Position numbers and translations under genes: made by a program | Part shown: positions 32,966 through 46,300 of the stretch, piece after piece | Numbering within the stretch: position 1 is the stretch's first letter | How the letters are laid out: every line of letters begins with the position of its first letter | Notes under the pieces: model-generated | Told to the model about the DNA's origin: nothing | Database searches by the model: none | What the model saw: the letters and a program-made list of their open reading frames with translations, nothing else | DNA from: Parasponia andersonii | Lineage: Eukaryota > Streptophyta > Magnoliopsida > Rosales > Cannabaceae | NCBI GenBank assembly: GCA_002914805.1 | Contig: JXTB01000034.1 | Location: 114,967-178,966 of the forward strand | Length of the DNA: 64,000 nucleotides | Reading direction: 5' to 3'

Positions 32966-35628
32966 GGGGTGGCCTAGCCCTATCAAGATCATCCTATAGA
33001 TTTTCTGCACGTATCTTTGGAGTCTTCCCGCCTAGTTAAAAAGGCCTACGCATAGTTTGTCTCACCTATTACCTTGTAGGGGGTTACAAACTCACCCCCA
33101 CTGAAAAATACATGCACACCCTCGTGTATGAAATCATCACGCTAAAATGCTTCTACCTTGTTTACCCTTTCACTTAGTGCGCACACTCATGTGCCAAGGA
33201 ATGCACCAATATTGGTGCTCAGTGTAGACATAGTTTCTCCGCTGCATTGATTTCGTTTTAGCCTTAGTGAAGTTTGGTTGCCTCGTGTAGATCTCTATCC
33301 CATAGAATACGACAGTATGCCTCGCCACATCTCCTAATTTATAAAATAGTAAAATGACTTTCACATTTTGTAATTGGAATAAAAACATTATCTAAATCAA
33401 TGTTTTCATTAATAATAAATAGTGATCATAATTACCAACTAATTTATTAGACTCACGTTCATTAAATTCCCATAGTTGTCAACAATAAATGTTTAACATT
33501 TGTTTTTTATTTGTTTCATTTTTAATTCAGTTATTTTTACTATCCTCTTAAGATTAAAATAATTTTTTCAAGAATATCATAATGCAAGTGAAATATGATA
33601 ATGCCACATTATCCTGAAATAATGAAAACATTTTGCAGAGAGTTATTAAACAAATAAAAAGGGCTTAATTTGATTAGTATGAGATAGGGGAGACAACAAA
33701 ATTGAGATAGAGATAGCTGATCTCAATGCGATACAAGTACTACATGTGGGGGATAGTCTGATGAACATACTTCTTTTAAATTCCAGTGTGAAGGCACAAA
33801 GTTTGAATCCCTTCCCCAAGTCTAATCCCAATTGTTTTGTACAAACTAAATAATTAGATTATAACATATGATTTAGCTAACTGGATTGAAAATCAACATC
33901 ATTTAATTTATAGTATGTTGTACCAATGATATAACAACTAGTTTATTACCATGACACTCATGTAAAACAATTTTTTTTTCTAAAAGAAAGAGATTAGATT
34001 TGGCACGAACAACATTTCTTTTAGGCATGTTCGTGGTGGGTTGGCTTGTCTGAAATGTCAATCCATAAACCAAATTATATGCAGAGTTTAGCCAGTCTAC
34101 CAGACCGTAGAATTGTATTGGTCAACTCGAATTGGCTAGATTGCACTTATATTTTACAGTATGCCTTCGATGATTTTTACGCTTTGAACAATCTTAACAT
34201 ATATAGTATCAATATCAAGCTAAATATACTTCAGATAATAACACATAAAGAACAATCTTAACATAGCTCACATATTAAACAAAATATAAGGTGTTACAAA
34301 CTCACCCCTACTGAAAAAGACATGCACACCCTCGTGCAGGGGTAGCCTAGCCCTATCAAGATCATCCCATAGATTTTCCGCACACATCTCCAGAGTCTTC
34401 CCACCTAGTTAAAAATGCCTACGTATAATTTGTCTCACCTATCATCTTGTAGGGGTTTACAAACTCACCCCTACTGAAAAACACATGCACACCCTCGTGC
34501 ATAAAACTATCATGCTAAAATGCTTCTACCTTGCTTACCCTTTCACTCAGTGTGCACATTCATGTGCCGAGGAATGCACTAATATTGGTGCTTGATGTAG
34601 ACATAGTTTCTCCATTACATTATATTTCGTTTGACCTCAGTGAGGTTTGGTTGCCTCGTGTTGATCTCTATCCCATAGAACAAGACAATATGCCTCGCCA
34701 AATCTCCTAATTTATAAAATAGTAAAATAATTTTCACATTTTGTAATTAGATTAAAAAAAATATCTAAAAATCTAATTTATTATACCCACGTTCATTAAA
34801 TTCCCATAGTTGTCAACAATAAATGTTTAACATTTGTTTTTTATTTGTTTTATATTTAATTCAGTTATTTTTAATATCCTCTTAGGATTAAAATAATTTT
34901 TTGAAGAATATCATAATGCAAGTGAAATATGATAATGCCACGTCATCCTAAAATAATGAAAACATTTTGTAGGGAGTTATTAAACAAAATAAAAGGGCTT
35001 AATTTGATTAGTATGAAACAGGGGAGATAATGAAATTGAGATAGAGATAGCTGATCTCAATGCAATACAAGTACTACATATAGGGGATAGTCTAGTGACC
35101 ATATCTCAATGCAATACACGTACTACATGTGGGGGATAGTCTGATGACCATACTTCTTTCAAATTCCAGTGTGAAGGCTCAAAATATGAATCCCTTCCCC
35201 AAGTCTAATCCCAATTGTTTTATACAAACTGGTTAATTAGATTATAACATATAATTTAGCTGATTGGATTGAAAACCAACGTCATTCAATTTATAATATG
35301 TTGTACCAATGACATAATAACTAGTTTATTACCATGACACTCACGTAAAACAATTTTTTTTTTTCTAAAAGAAAGAGATTAGATTTGGCACGAATAGCAT
35401 TTCTTTTAGGCGAGTTCGTGGTGGGTTGGCTTGTCTGAAATATCAATCCATAAATCAAATTATATGTGCGGTTTGGCCTGCCTACCAGACCGTAGAATTG
35501 TATTGGTCAACTCGAATTAGCTAGATTGCACTTATAATTTACGGTCCGCCTATCAATATCAAGCTAAATATACTTCAAATAATAATACATAAAGAACAAT
35601 CTTAACATAGCTTAAATATTAAACAAAA
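32966..35628. repeat. Tandem duplication of an unidentified ~1.3-kb sequence
   Basis: Unit 1 is about 32966-34288 and unit 2 about 34339-35628, in the same orientation and roughly 90% identical by eye. Both contain GGCCTAGCCCTATCAAGATC-type starts, TACAAACTCACCCC..CTGAA, then ATGCTTCTACCTTG, GTTGTCAACAATAAATG, GTGGGTTGGCTTGTCTGAAA and AACAATCTTAACATAGC at the end. Between them (about 34289-34338) is a short partial third copy of the ACTCACCCC block. Within unit 2 the segment ATCTCAATGC.ATAC…TAGTCT is itself doubled (about 35052-35150). No protein-coding frame is credible. The source element is not recognised. Confidence 0.8.
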
Positions 35629-35919
35629 AATAATATACTGATAGTTTAAAATCAAATTAAAAGTCCTAGTTATTTTAAACTTACGTTACAATCAAATCGA
35701 AATGTAAGACTAATTTTAAAGTCAAGAATATCTTAAACAAATTATAACACAGTCATAAATCTTAAGCAAGATAGCGTAATAAATAGCAATACATGCCACA
35801 ATAACAATAAAGTAAACGTCAACTTTGGCTTTAAGGTGTAAAAATAAAATTATATTAGACACATATAAAAATATACACATTATAAGTATATGTTACAATA
35901 AAAATTAAAAATAAGCATA
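35629..35919. other. AT-rich intergenic DNA
   Basis: Nothing recognised. Confidence 0.5.
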
Positions 35920-36768
35920 AATTACAATATTTTGTGTCGTTAAACTACTAAATTAATTTTCCATCCTATCTCTATAGTAACAAGTAAGGGTTGATCCACA
36001 AAAAATTGAAATAACTAAACTACTACTAATCCTAAGGTGAAGGGGGATTGAAAACTAGGACTAAATAAAACAAAACATAAAAGTAAATAAAGTACAAACC
36101 AATAAAATAAATATATTAAAGTTTTTATTTTTCACAACTAAATAATTATGATAATCAATTACTAAATTTCATAGTTATTTATCAAAGCTACTAACCATAG
36201 ATAGTCCATAAATACATGATTACCTCTATCTCTCTCTCTCTATACATATATATATATATTAGTGTATTTCTACGGCTCTTAGGTGTGTAAGATAGCCCCC
36301 CATTTGATATAGAACGTTGTATTTATAGAGAATTAAGTCTAGGAGGTCTTTAAGTCGAGTCACACATGAATAAATAGTCCAAAATTATCAAAATAGCTTA
36401 AGCCAGTGGCCATATAGTGTCTCAATATCGTGACACTTGGGATTTTGCGCCGCGGCACCTAATTTCTAGTGAGATATTGATTTTCTGAAATTTTGTATGG
36501 ATGTCGCTGAGTCCATTTGTGAAAATACTATTTTTTTCCTAGTTTAGGAAAATAGCACTTTTCAGCTAATTTTCAGGATTTTTACCTTTTTTAGCTTAAC
36601 TTCAAGATTTTTAGTATGTTCCAGCTCCAATTCGACTCATTTTGACTCATCGCCTCCAAAATACCTAGAATCACAAAAACAAAGCAAATTAACCTTAGAT
36701 AAACATAAAAGCTAACAAAACAGTATGAAAAAGTAACCATCATATAGGTATAAATTGTCACCTATCAT
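35920..36768 (-). repeat. Unassigned dispersed repeat, copy 2 (possible solo LTR)
   Basis: Same order of blocks as 23340-24712: AACAAGTAAGGGTTGATCCAC at 35980, an AT-rich centre, a TATA-like CTATAAATACAAC near 36315 (minus), then on the plus strand AGCTAATTTTCAGGATTTTT, a CCTCCAAAATACCTAGAA block and CATAAAAGCTAAC near the right end. It is shorter than copy 1 and diverged. Confidence 0.5.
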
Positions 36769-37900
36769 ATATATAAAACTATTTATACAACTAATTTATC
36801 TAGCCAATCTTGGTTTGGAACCGAGCATTATTTTTCTAATCTACAAGATTGGTCTAGATTGGCTAGTTTTTATGATTTAGCGGTTATTTTGAACACCCTT
36901 AATTCCTTATATTTAGTATATATATTGTATTTTGTATTTCTGTATTCTTTCTAAAACTCTTTGTGCAACTCCTTTAACAGCCTAAACCGAATTTATCTTA
37001 TTCTTACTTTTTTCATCTCTATTCTCTATCAGATCTAAAGATAGCTTGTTCAAAGATGGCGTCCTCAAAAAGAGGGTGTCTTAGATTTGACAAATTCATA
37101 TATATATATATATATACATATAACATTATAATGTTATGTATACCAAATTTTTAATACTAATACATATGACATTTGAATTAAGATTATTTAATTAGTGTCT
37201 TAAAATTTATCATAAATCAATTAGTCATATTCACTAATTAAATATTACCAACTCACCTATATTGACCTTAAAAATTTGATACAGATAATCATCTCTTCAA
37301 AAGCAGCAGAATATACATCCCTTCGATAGTCCTTTTCTTCGTCAAAGAAAAAAGTATACCCAATAGCTGAGGTGCTACTTCGCAACACATGATTTACCCG
37401 TTCGGTAGGGTACAAACAGGCTTTATTATAATATTAGAATATTATATCACGGTGGCTCATAGAAAAAAGTTGAAACGCCATACATGGACATCCTAAAAAT
37501 CTTCCCCAATTTTTGTCATACGACGTATATATATTGTGTAATACCTATCAGCATCGCTAGTTCTTTGTCAAAACTTGGATTTTATTAGTCCAATAAAATT
37601 GAACCGATGAGAAAGGTCGTTTTTGACAACTCCACATTATTAAGAATCTTAATTCTTTCAAGGCAGTATTACTATAAGTAATATTAAATGAGAACGTACG
37701 CACTTAATACTATAATGTGTAAATTTATTATAAATTAATTATAATTATAATTTTTTAAAAAATTATAATTATAATTTAAATAAAATTATGTGAAACTTAA
37801 TAAAAAATTATAATTATAATTTAAATAAAATTATGTGAGATTTAATTTATTATTTATGATTAACTAAAAATAGAATTACATTATACGGATATTTGACACT
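36769..37900. other. AT-rich intergenic DNA
   Basis: No gene recognised. 37735-37850 contains repeated and partly palindromic AATTATAATTATAATTT blocks. Confidence 0.5.
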
Positions 37901-37901
37901 T

Positions 37902-38134
37902 CCAGCTACGGGTCCCAGTTCAAATTCGGTGATTATAAATAAATAAAACGAGGTAGAAAACAAAAACGAAAATCTCATTAAAAATTTTAAAAAATGGGTC
38001 CATAGTTTACCTACTTGCCCCTATAACAGTGCTCTGCTAGCTATGGGCCCCAGTTCAAATTCGGTAATTATAAATAAATAGAAAACAAAAACGAAAACTT
38101 CATTAAAAATTTTAAAAAATTGGGTCCATAGTTT
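37902..38134. repeat. Local duplication, period ~136 bp
   Basis: Two copies of a segment with GGGNCCCAGTTCAAATTCGGT, then ATTATAAATAAATA, GAAAACAAAAACGAAAA and TGGGTCCATAGTTTA, at about 37902-38009 and 38042-38134. Confidence 0.85.
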
Positions 38135-38159
38135 AGTTATCAAGGTGGGAGTTTCCATT

Positions 38160-38540
38160 AAGGGTGGCAATAAAGGTCATGACACGATAATACGACTCGA
38201 AATCTGTACGATTAGTTGAACTTGCTTGACACAAAATTGATTCGAATTAACACAATTAAGTAATTTTTTAATAAATTATATTAAATAATTATTTTCAAAA
38301 AAATATTTTTTCACGAATTTCTTGTAGATAAAATAAAAAACATAAAGCTAATAAACTAGTTTCTCTTAATATAGTAAAACTTAATTAAAAAAATCGAGTA
38401 AACTAACAATTATACTATTTATATACGTTTTGACCCAACAATCTGCACGTCATTTTCATTAAACATGTGACACGTAGGTTAATCTGTTAATAACATAATT
38501 TAATTAGGTTAAACACGACACGACACAGATTACCACCCCT
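38160..38540. mobile_element. hAT-like non-autonomous element (~380 bp)
   Basis: Left end AAGGGTGGCAAT, right end complement AGGGGTGGTAAT (10 of 12 matched), with ACACGACACGACACAG just inside the right end and CATGACACGATAATACGAC just inside the left. GGGTGGCAA-type ends are typical of plant hAT-type elements. A convincing 8-bp target duplication is not visible, so the ends are approximate. Confidence 0.6.
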
Positions 38541-38702
38541 AATTTCTGTGTCCGATTAAGAATCCAAAGTTGACCAGAGAAATACTAATAAAGAATACAT
38601 GTATCCCAAGTGGTACTTCTTAATGGGCACCAATGAAAAAGGTAAAAGGTAAACCAAACCATTTTTTTTTTCATTCATATATTGCATACATGATTAGGAA
38701 AC

Positions 38703-38800
38703 AATTTGAGGCAGGACCATGTAATTGGTGAAAATAGAACAAGAAATAGTAAATTTGAGGCAGGACCACATAATTACTGAAAATAGAACAAGAAATAGAA
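38703..38800. repeat. Local tandem duplication, unit ~50 bp
   Basis: TTTGAGGCAGGACCA…AAAATAGAACAAGAAATAG occurs twice head-to-tail. Confidence 0.85.
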
Positions 38801-38939
38801 TAATATTAGAGACATTCATAATTAAAAAAAATTCACACTTAAACAAAATTCACACAAAATAATGTGTACAGATGTTTAAAATCATGTGATATTATTCTCA
38901 ATATTATTCTAAAACAATATGATTTTTGACTATTTATCT

Positions 38940-39905
38940 TAGAGCGACACGACTCGTGATTTGTAGGCTCGTTTGTGCTTCATATCGTATTTAACACGGT
39001 CTAACAAAATATTGTGCCGTGCTTATATTAGCCCAAGCTCCAAAATTCTAGGCCCGGCATGGTCCGCAAGCATGGGTATATCTCGTGTCGTGCTCGTGCT
39101 CGTGTAATGCTTGTGCTAATATCGTGTCATACTCATGTTTGTGCTTATGTCAGACTCATATCATGTCGAGCATAGTAAACCCAATATACTAACGTATTTT
39201 TGTGTTCGATTTCGATTTACCTATTAAATTGTTGTGGTAGTCATTATTTTATGAAGTTTTTAAAAATTATTTAATTAAAATTTTATATTTTGATTTAAAA
39301 TAAAATTAAAAATATGTAATATAACCATAATTATTTGGAAAAAATATTCAATTAAAAATCACTAATACAAACCTATTTTTGAAATAAAGAACAAAAAATG
39401 TAAGTTTATTTATAAGTAAAAATAAAAAAGACATAAAAATTTTTTAAATATAAATAATATAACAAAGTTCTTGGGTGGAATTATTATTTTTTTAGTCAAA
39501 ATAATTTGAATACATCCTAATTAGGTTGATACTTCCCAAATTATTATTATTTGCATATTCTCAAAACTTTATTTAGTAAGGAGTGGTTTTGGTTTTTGTA
39601 CAAATTATGTAAATTAGCATATATATCAATTTTTATTTAGCACTTGGTCTTTTCTACTAGTAATTATTAGTATTAATTTTGTTTGATATGTAAAATTAGT
39701 CATTTAAATAGATAAAAAAGAATTTATCATTTAAATCTTTAAGATTGTTAAAATAAAAATAAATATTTTTTAAATACTTTAAGTCATATTTTTCGTGCTT
39801 TTCTCAAGGTCGTGTCGTATGGTATGCCTAAAATTTAAAGTCCGCCATGGTCCATAGTCATCTTGTGCTTTTTTTGTTATACCCTCGTGCCAAATGAGTG
39901 GTACA
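38940..39905. mobile_element. Possible non-autonomous transposon with GTGCTCGTG-rich end
   Basis: 38940-39185 is much more GC-rich than its surroundings and full of CGTGTCGTGCTCGTGCTCGT-like repeats. A similar block returns at 39790-39900 (GGTCGTGTCGTATGG, ACCCTCGTGCCAAATG). The AT-rich middle carries no coding signal. Such CGTG-rich ends are frequent in plant hAT-like derivatives. Family and boundaries uncertain. Confidence 0.4.
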
Positions 39906-40057
39906 CCATTTGACATCTTTTCTTATCTTATCCCTTCCCATTCATTTTTAAACATTTTCAATTATTATCTTAACCATTAATTAATTACCGTGCTCTAGAC
40001 ATTACATAATCGCAATATCACGTATTAAGTTCTATTTATCTATATGGTTCTGTTGCC

Positions 40058-40065
40058 TATAAATA
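40058..40065 (+). promoter_or_regulatory. TATA box of the aldehyde dehydrogenase gene
   Basis: TATAAATA at 40058-40065, 97 bp before the start codon. A start of transcription at about 40090 would leave a ~70-base, purine-rich leader (GAAAGAGAAGGAAAAG). Confidence 0.7.
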
Positions 40066-40161
40066 AGTGAAAGTGAAACCGAACGTAACCTATTCTTTAT
40101 AATAAGCTATTCCAAAAAGAAAGAGAAGGAAAAGTGAGAGAGCTAGAGAGCCAGAGACGAG

Positions 40162-40261
40162 ATGGGCAGTGGCAGCAATGGTACTACGTTGGAGAAGATG
40201 CCGACCATAAAATTCACCAAGCTCTTCATTAATGGAGAATTTGTTGATTCAGTTTCAGGTT

Positions 40262-40301
<40 letters not shown>

Positions 40302-43300
40302 CATACACAAGTTCTATTATACCATTTATTTGATTTCTTGTAGGTTCAGTTGACATTAATTCTTATTTACCTTGTGTATAATCTTTATGGATCTAAAGTT
40401 TCTATATATCTAGTAAATATATCAAATTTGTTGATTTAAAACTCGTTATAAATTTTATTAATTAAGGAGAACATTTCTTAAAAGTCGCTCATATTGACTA
40501 ATTTGTTACCCTTTACTAATGAGGAATTAAAATTTTTTTTTGGAAAAAAAAACAGGGAAAACATTCGAGACTATAGATCCCAGAAATGGTTCGGTTTTAG
40601 CGAAAATTGCTGAAGGAGACAAAAACGACGTTGACTTGGCCGTGAAAGCCGCCCGTGCCGGCTTTGACCATGGCCCTTGGCCTCGCTTGTCCGGATATGT
40701 ATGTCTTTGTTAATCACTTATAAGTTATAATTACCTAATTGTAAGCTTAGTTAATTATTAGTTAATTAGCTATTTCTGTGTTCCGGTCTATCTTAGTTTC
40801 GCTTAATTATATATGTTTCGTTTTTTAAAATCTATAATCGCAAATATTTAACTCATAATTAGTATTACAAAGGCCACAAATTTACGCATGAAAAAGTTCC
40901 ACGTTGCCTGCATAGATTCTAGAAATAATTATAGATATATACCAATTTCTGTTTGTTTCCATTCGGAATTTTAAATGGTTTAGATTTCTAGCGTCTGTTT
41001 TCCGTTCACATAATTTGGGAAAATTATTGAGGATATCGTTTTGCATTGGAGTGGGGGACTGGCCCGGGTTATGTCCTTTTCGATGGAATTCATAAAACAA
41101 TTAAGCAATAAATAACAGATAATGGTCCCACACTCATATTGGGTTTATTATTATTATTTTTTTTAAAGTCAATTGCTGATTAGCATGTGAAGGTTGCAAG
41201 ACTCATTGTTTTTTTGCATAACTAAATTAATTTTTAAACGGCAAAGGAAATTTTGTATATAGAATAATGCAGATACATTATAACTTTAAACTTAAAAGAC
41301 CAGATCACGATACCACCAACAATATAATGAACTTTTTTTTTCTTTCCTATAAAATGGAAAAAAAAAAACATGCATCATGCATGTTTAGTAAATTGAAATA
41401 TACATCAATGCATAGGAGAATTCTAGTGTAGGAGTGTTAAAACCCTCTTACAAGTGGTTTTTTTTTTTATTCTTATTGGATATGAAATGAGAAGCATAAT
41501 AATCATCATAGATTTGCTACACTTAGTACTATTTCTTTAGAAAATGTTCTTAAAAGAAAAACTAAGGGGAAAAAAATCTCTTATGTTTCCTTGAGTTTTG
41601 TTTGTTCTTATCATAAGGAACAATTGAAGATTGAATAACGTACAATTGTAGTTTAGGCATTTAGCTGATATCAAACCAAAGATATTTTCCTCCTTTTTTA
41701 TTTTTTTACAAAAAAAAAAAAAACTTGGCTCAAATCTTTTTTTTTTTTTATTTTTAAAAAAACTATATTTTATTTCTTGATTTACTAATCTCTGTGAAGT
41801 CCTATATCAAAAAATTGAAATGTCCTCTAAAACCCTTTAAAATCCCATAAATACACACCTATAAATTCCTCGAACAAACTTACTTTGCCTAATGTTGACG
41901 GAGGTTTTGTCAACAATGAATTTAAAAAATTACAAAATGTGGCTTGTGTGTGAAAATAGTTGATCAATCAAAATATAGTATGCGGTATACCATAACGGCA
42001 GATTATAGATTTGTAAATAAAATCTATCATCTTCTTTGCCGAAATGGTACTCAAGACTTTAGCTTCTGTCTACTTAGTGAAATAATCGACTGCGACTACC
42101 GCATATTTTAATCTACCTCGCGCCAATGGAAACATTTCAATAATATCAATTCCCCACATTGCAAATGGCCATGGATTGGTCATTGGAGTTAGAGGAACAT
42201 GTGGTATTCTAGAAATAGTTGCAAATCGTTGACATTTGTCACACCTCTTTGCAAATTCTATTGTATCCTTCTTCATAGTTGGCCAAAAATACCCTTATCT
42301 TAGAATTTTGTTCACAAGTGCCTGCCCCCTAGAATGGTTTTCACATATTCCTTCGTGAATTTCCCTCATAATATAGTGTGCTTTTTCTTTATCGACATAT
42401 AATAACAATGGCGAACTAAAACTTTTTCGATAAAGCTTCTCGTCATAGATGACATAATGAGCTGCCTTCATTCGAAGTCGCTTTGCATCGTCTTTGTTTT
42501 CAGGAAGGTCACCATTTTGTATATACTTCATTATAGGATCCATCCACGATGGTTTCTTGTCAACCGGCATGGTTATTTGGGGCTCTACTTCGATACTTGG
42601 TTTTGCAAGAACTTCGACAGGGACCACCTTTAGTAATTCAGTATCTTTTGTTGAAGCGAGCTTAACTAGAGTATCTGTCTAAGTATTTTTAATGCGAGGA
42701 AGAAGTTGAATATTATATACAGTAAATATCGAGAAGAGTCTTTGTACCTCCTTTAAATAAGCCATCATTTTTTCTCCTCTTGCATGATAATCGCTGATCA
42801 TTTGACAAACGACCAGCTGGGAATCGCTGTATACCTCAATCATTTTGACCTTCATTTCTCGTGCGAGCTTTAGCCCAACTATCAATACTTCATATTTTGC
42901 CTAATTATTTAATACTGAAAATTTGAAGCGAAGTGCACAATAAATATTGTGCCCTTCAAGACTGATTAGTACTAAGCCCGCACCGGCTCCATTCTCGTTT
43001 GACGATCCATCAACATAAGGTTTCCACAATTTTGATAAATCTGTAGTAGATTTTTCGATTACTTCTATAGGAACATTAACATCATATGTGAATTCTGCAA
43101 TGAAATCTTCGAGAGCTTACCCTTTAATCGCAGTGTGGGGTTGAAAATTGATGTCAAACTGACTCAACTCAATTGCCCACTTAAGTAGTCATCCTAAAGT
43201 ACGCATGAAAATAAGGTCGAAGCTTCCTGGATGCGATGATGAGTGCTAATGCCAACTTCTCCATCTCTAGATATCTTGCTTTGGCATCGAGCAATCTTTT

Positions 43301-46300
43301 ACTTACGTAATATACCGGTCACTATATCTTTTCTTCTTCTCGAATTAACACAGCATTTGTCGCATATTTGGAAACAGCGAGGTATAAATATAATTCTTCT
43401 CCCAGGTTTGGCTTCGATAAGGGTAGAGGAGAACCTAAGTGTGCTTTCAATTCTCGAAATACCTACTCGCATTCTTCCGTCTACTCGAACCTCTTTGAAC
43501 CCTTCAGTATTTCGAAGAATAGTAGGCACTTATCTGTTAACCAGGATACAAATCAACTTAATGCAGCCACTCTTCCCACTAGGCTTTGAACGTCTTTGGG
43601 TTTGTGGGGAAATTACATATCGATTAGTTCTTGTATCTTCTGGAGATTAGCTTCGATTCCTTATTGGTTGACCATGAATCCTAAGAATTTTCCAGATCCT
43701 ATCCCGAATGCGCACTTCTGGGGGTTTAGCCTTATCTCATACTTTCGAAGAATGTTGAACATCTTATTAAGATACTTGATGTGATCTTCAGCTCTCTTCG
43801 ATTTCACCAGCATGTCATCAACATATACTTCCATTGTCTTGCCAATTTGCTTTGTAAACATCATATTGACAAGACGCTAATAAGTTGCTCCCGCGTTGAT
43901 GAATCCAAAAGGCATCTTCTTATAACGGTACAATCTTCAGTTAGTGATGAACGAAGTATGCTCCTCATCAGGCTCATATATAGGGATTTGATTATATCCA
44001 GATTATACGTCCATAAAGCTTAACAGTTCATGTCCCGACGTCACATCTACAAGTTGGTCGATTCTCGGAAGGGGAAAACTGTCATTCGGGCACACTTTGT
44101 TGAGATCGGTGAAATCAATACAAGTTCTCCACTTTCCGTTGGGTTTCTTAACTAAAACTGGGTTTGCAAGCCAGTTTGGATAGAAAGATTCCCTAATGAA
44201 TCCAATCTCGAGCAGTTTCTCTACCTTTTCTTTCAATGCGACGTAACGTTCTGGATTTGTAGCTCTTATTTTTTGCCGCACAGGCTTCTTCGTCATATCT
44301 ATATTGAGGCGGTGACACATGATATTCGGATCAATCCCCACCATATCCGAATGTTGCCATGAGAAGATATCCAAATTTGATTTCAGAAAAGCGATTAATG
44401 AAGCTCACACGGGTTCTTGAAGCTTCGCTTCGATTTTAAGAACCTTCGAAGATCTATCGATTGGCAAATCTTCCAAGTCTTCTATAGGTCCAGTTTTGAC
44501 CTCACCATCAATTTCTCGAGGGTCGAGGTCATCGATTGACGTTCTGCTTGACGCTTTGCCTGACACTTCTGATGCTTTCCTTGATATTTCTCCTTGTAGC
44601 TAGATCATCATCGTGCGAGGTGTCATATCTTTTATTGTGAGCTTTATTGAGTTATTATAACAGGTCCTCGCATCATATTAGTTGCCTCACACCTCACCTA
44701 CTCTTCTTTGAGTTGGGAATTTCATAGCGAGATGATAGATTGAAGTTACTGCTCGAAGTTCCCTCAATGTCGGTCTTCCTAGTACAGCATTAAATGCAGA
44801 TGAGCAATCCATAATTAAGAATTGGGTCATTATTGTCGAAACCCTAAGATAGGTTCCAACATTGACCATTAACTCAATCATGCCCCTGGGCATTATGCTG
44901 TTACCAGTAAATCCGTAGAATGGGGTGATAGCAGGCTTCAGGTCGCTTTCACTCAATCCCATCTTCTTGAAGATGTCATAGTACAGGCTGTCGACAATGC
45001 TGCCATTATCGACTACTACTCGCCATAGCTGTGTGCTTCCACAGTTGATCTTTATGACCAATGCATTATTATACGGGTAATGAACCTCCCTGGCATCCTG
45101 CTCCGTAAAGGTAATATCCATATCCAGTACCCATTGAAGCTTTCGTGGTCGCTGCTTGAGATACATGACATTAGTTAATGGTTGCTGTCGCATTTCTCGT
45201 GCATACCTATCTTGCACTCTTTTCGAATTTCCACCGATGTGCGGGCCTTCAAAAATAGTTCGCACCTCGCGTTGAATTTCTGGAGGTCGCTGTCGGTCTT
45301 CTTCTTGCCTTTCATTATTAAGTTTAGTGGACTGCTATAGCCGTCCTTCTTTAATTAATCTTTCGATTTCATCTTTTAAAGCAAAGCAGTTATTGGTATC
45401 GTGTCTAATGTCATTGTAATACTGGCAGAACTTATTGGGGTCGCACTTATCTCTATCTCTTTTCATCGATTCCGGTTGACGATACCTCTCCTACTGGTTC
45501 ATGACTGCATAAATATAATCTATGGGTGCGTTCAGTTCAGTATAGTTGTTGAATCTCATGGGAGCTTTTGGAACCTCCTGCTTTTTTTGTTTGGATTGCT
45601 TTGCAGTCGTTTGTTCATTACTCCTTTTATTCGACCTTTTATTATTGTTGTTATTTGTGGTCGCATCTTTAGCAGCATCCTTTTTTCCTTCCTTTGTGAC
45701 CTTATAAAGATTTTGGCGTGAAGGTTCTACCCTTAGATGCCGACCAACTCTACGATAGAAGTCTTCAAGGGTTTTGCATTCTCGCTCAAGTAAATCTTCC
45801 CAGAGTTTAGTTTCTGGTCGCACCCCATGCATTATTAGAGTTAAAACTCCTCCTTCAGGTGGGTTGTTGACCTTTGCCAATTCTGAGGTAAAGCAATTTA
45901 GGTAAAATCGTAGAGATTCCTCTAGACCTTACCGAATAGCAGATAGACTGACCAGTGGAACAGTGAAATTCTTCGCAATGTGTAATTACCTCAAGAATAC
46001 AGTCTGGAGTTATTGCCAGGACGAGATTGAGCCGGACTTGAGTCATCGGAACCACTTCTTCGCTGCTCCCGTGAGAGTTACAGTAAAACACCTGCAACGT
46101 GCGAGATCATCGACACGATGTAATTCCATCAGGTCGTTAAAGTGATCCATATGATCTTGCGGATCAGTTTTCCCATCAAAAGTATTTATGGTGGGAAGTT
46201 TGAATCCGGCAGGTATAGCAGTAGCTCGAACCTCCTCGCTGAATAGTAATTGACGATACTCATCAACGAGTTCATCGTCCCAGTCAACAAGTGCATCTAA

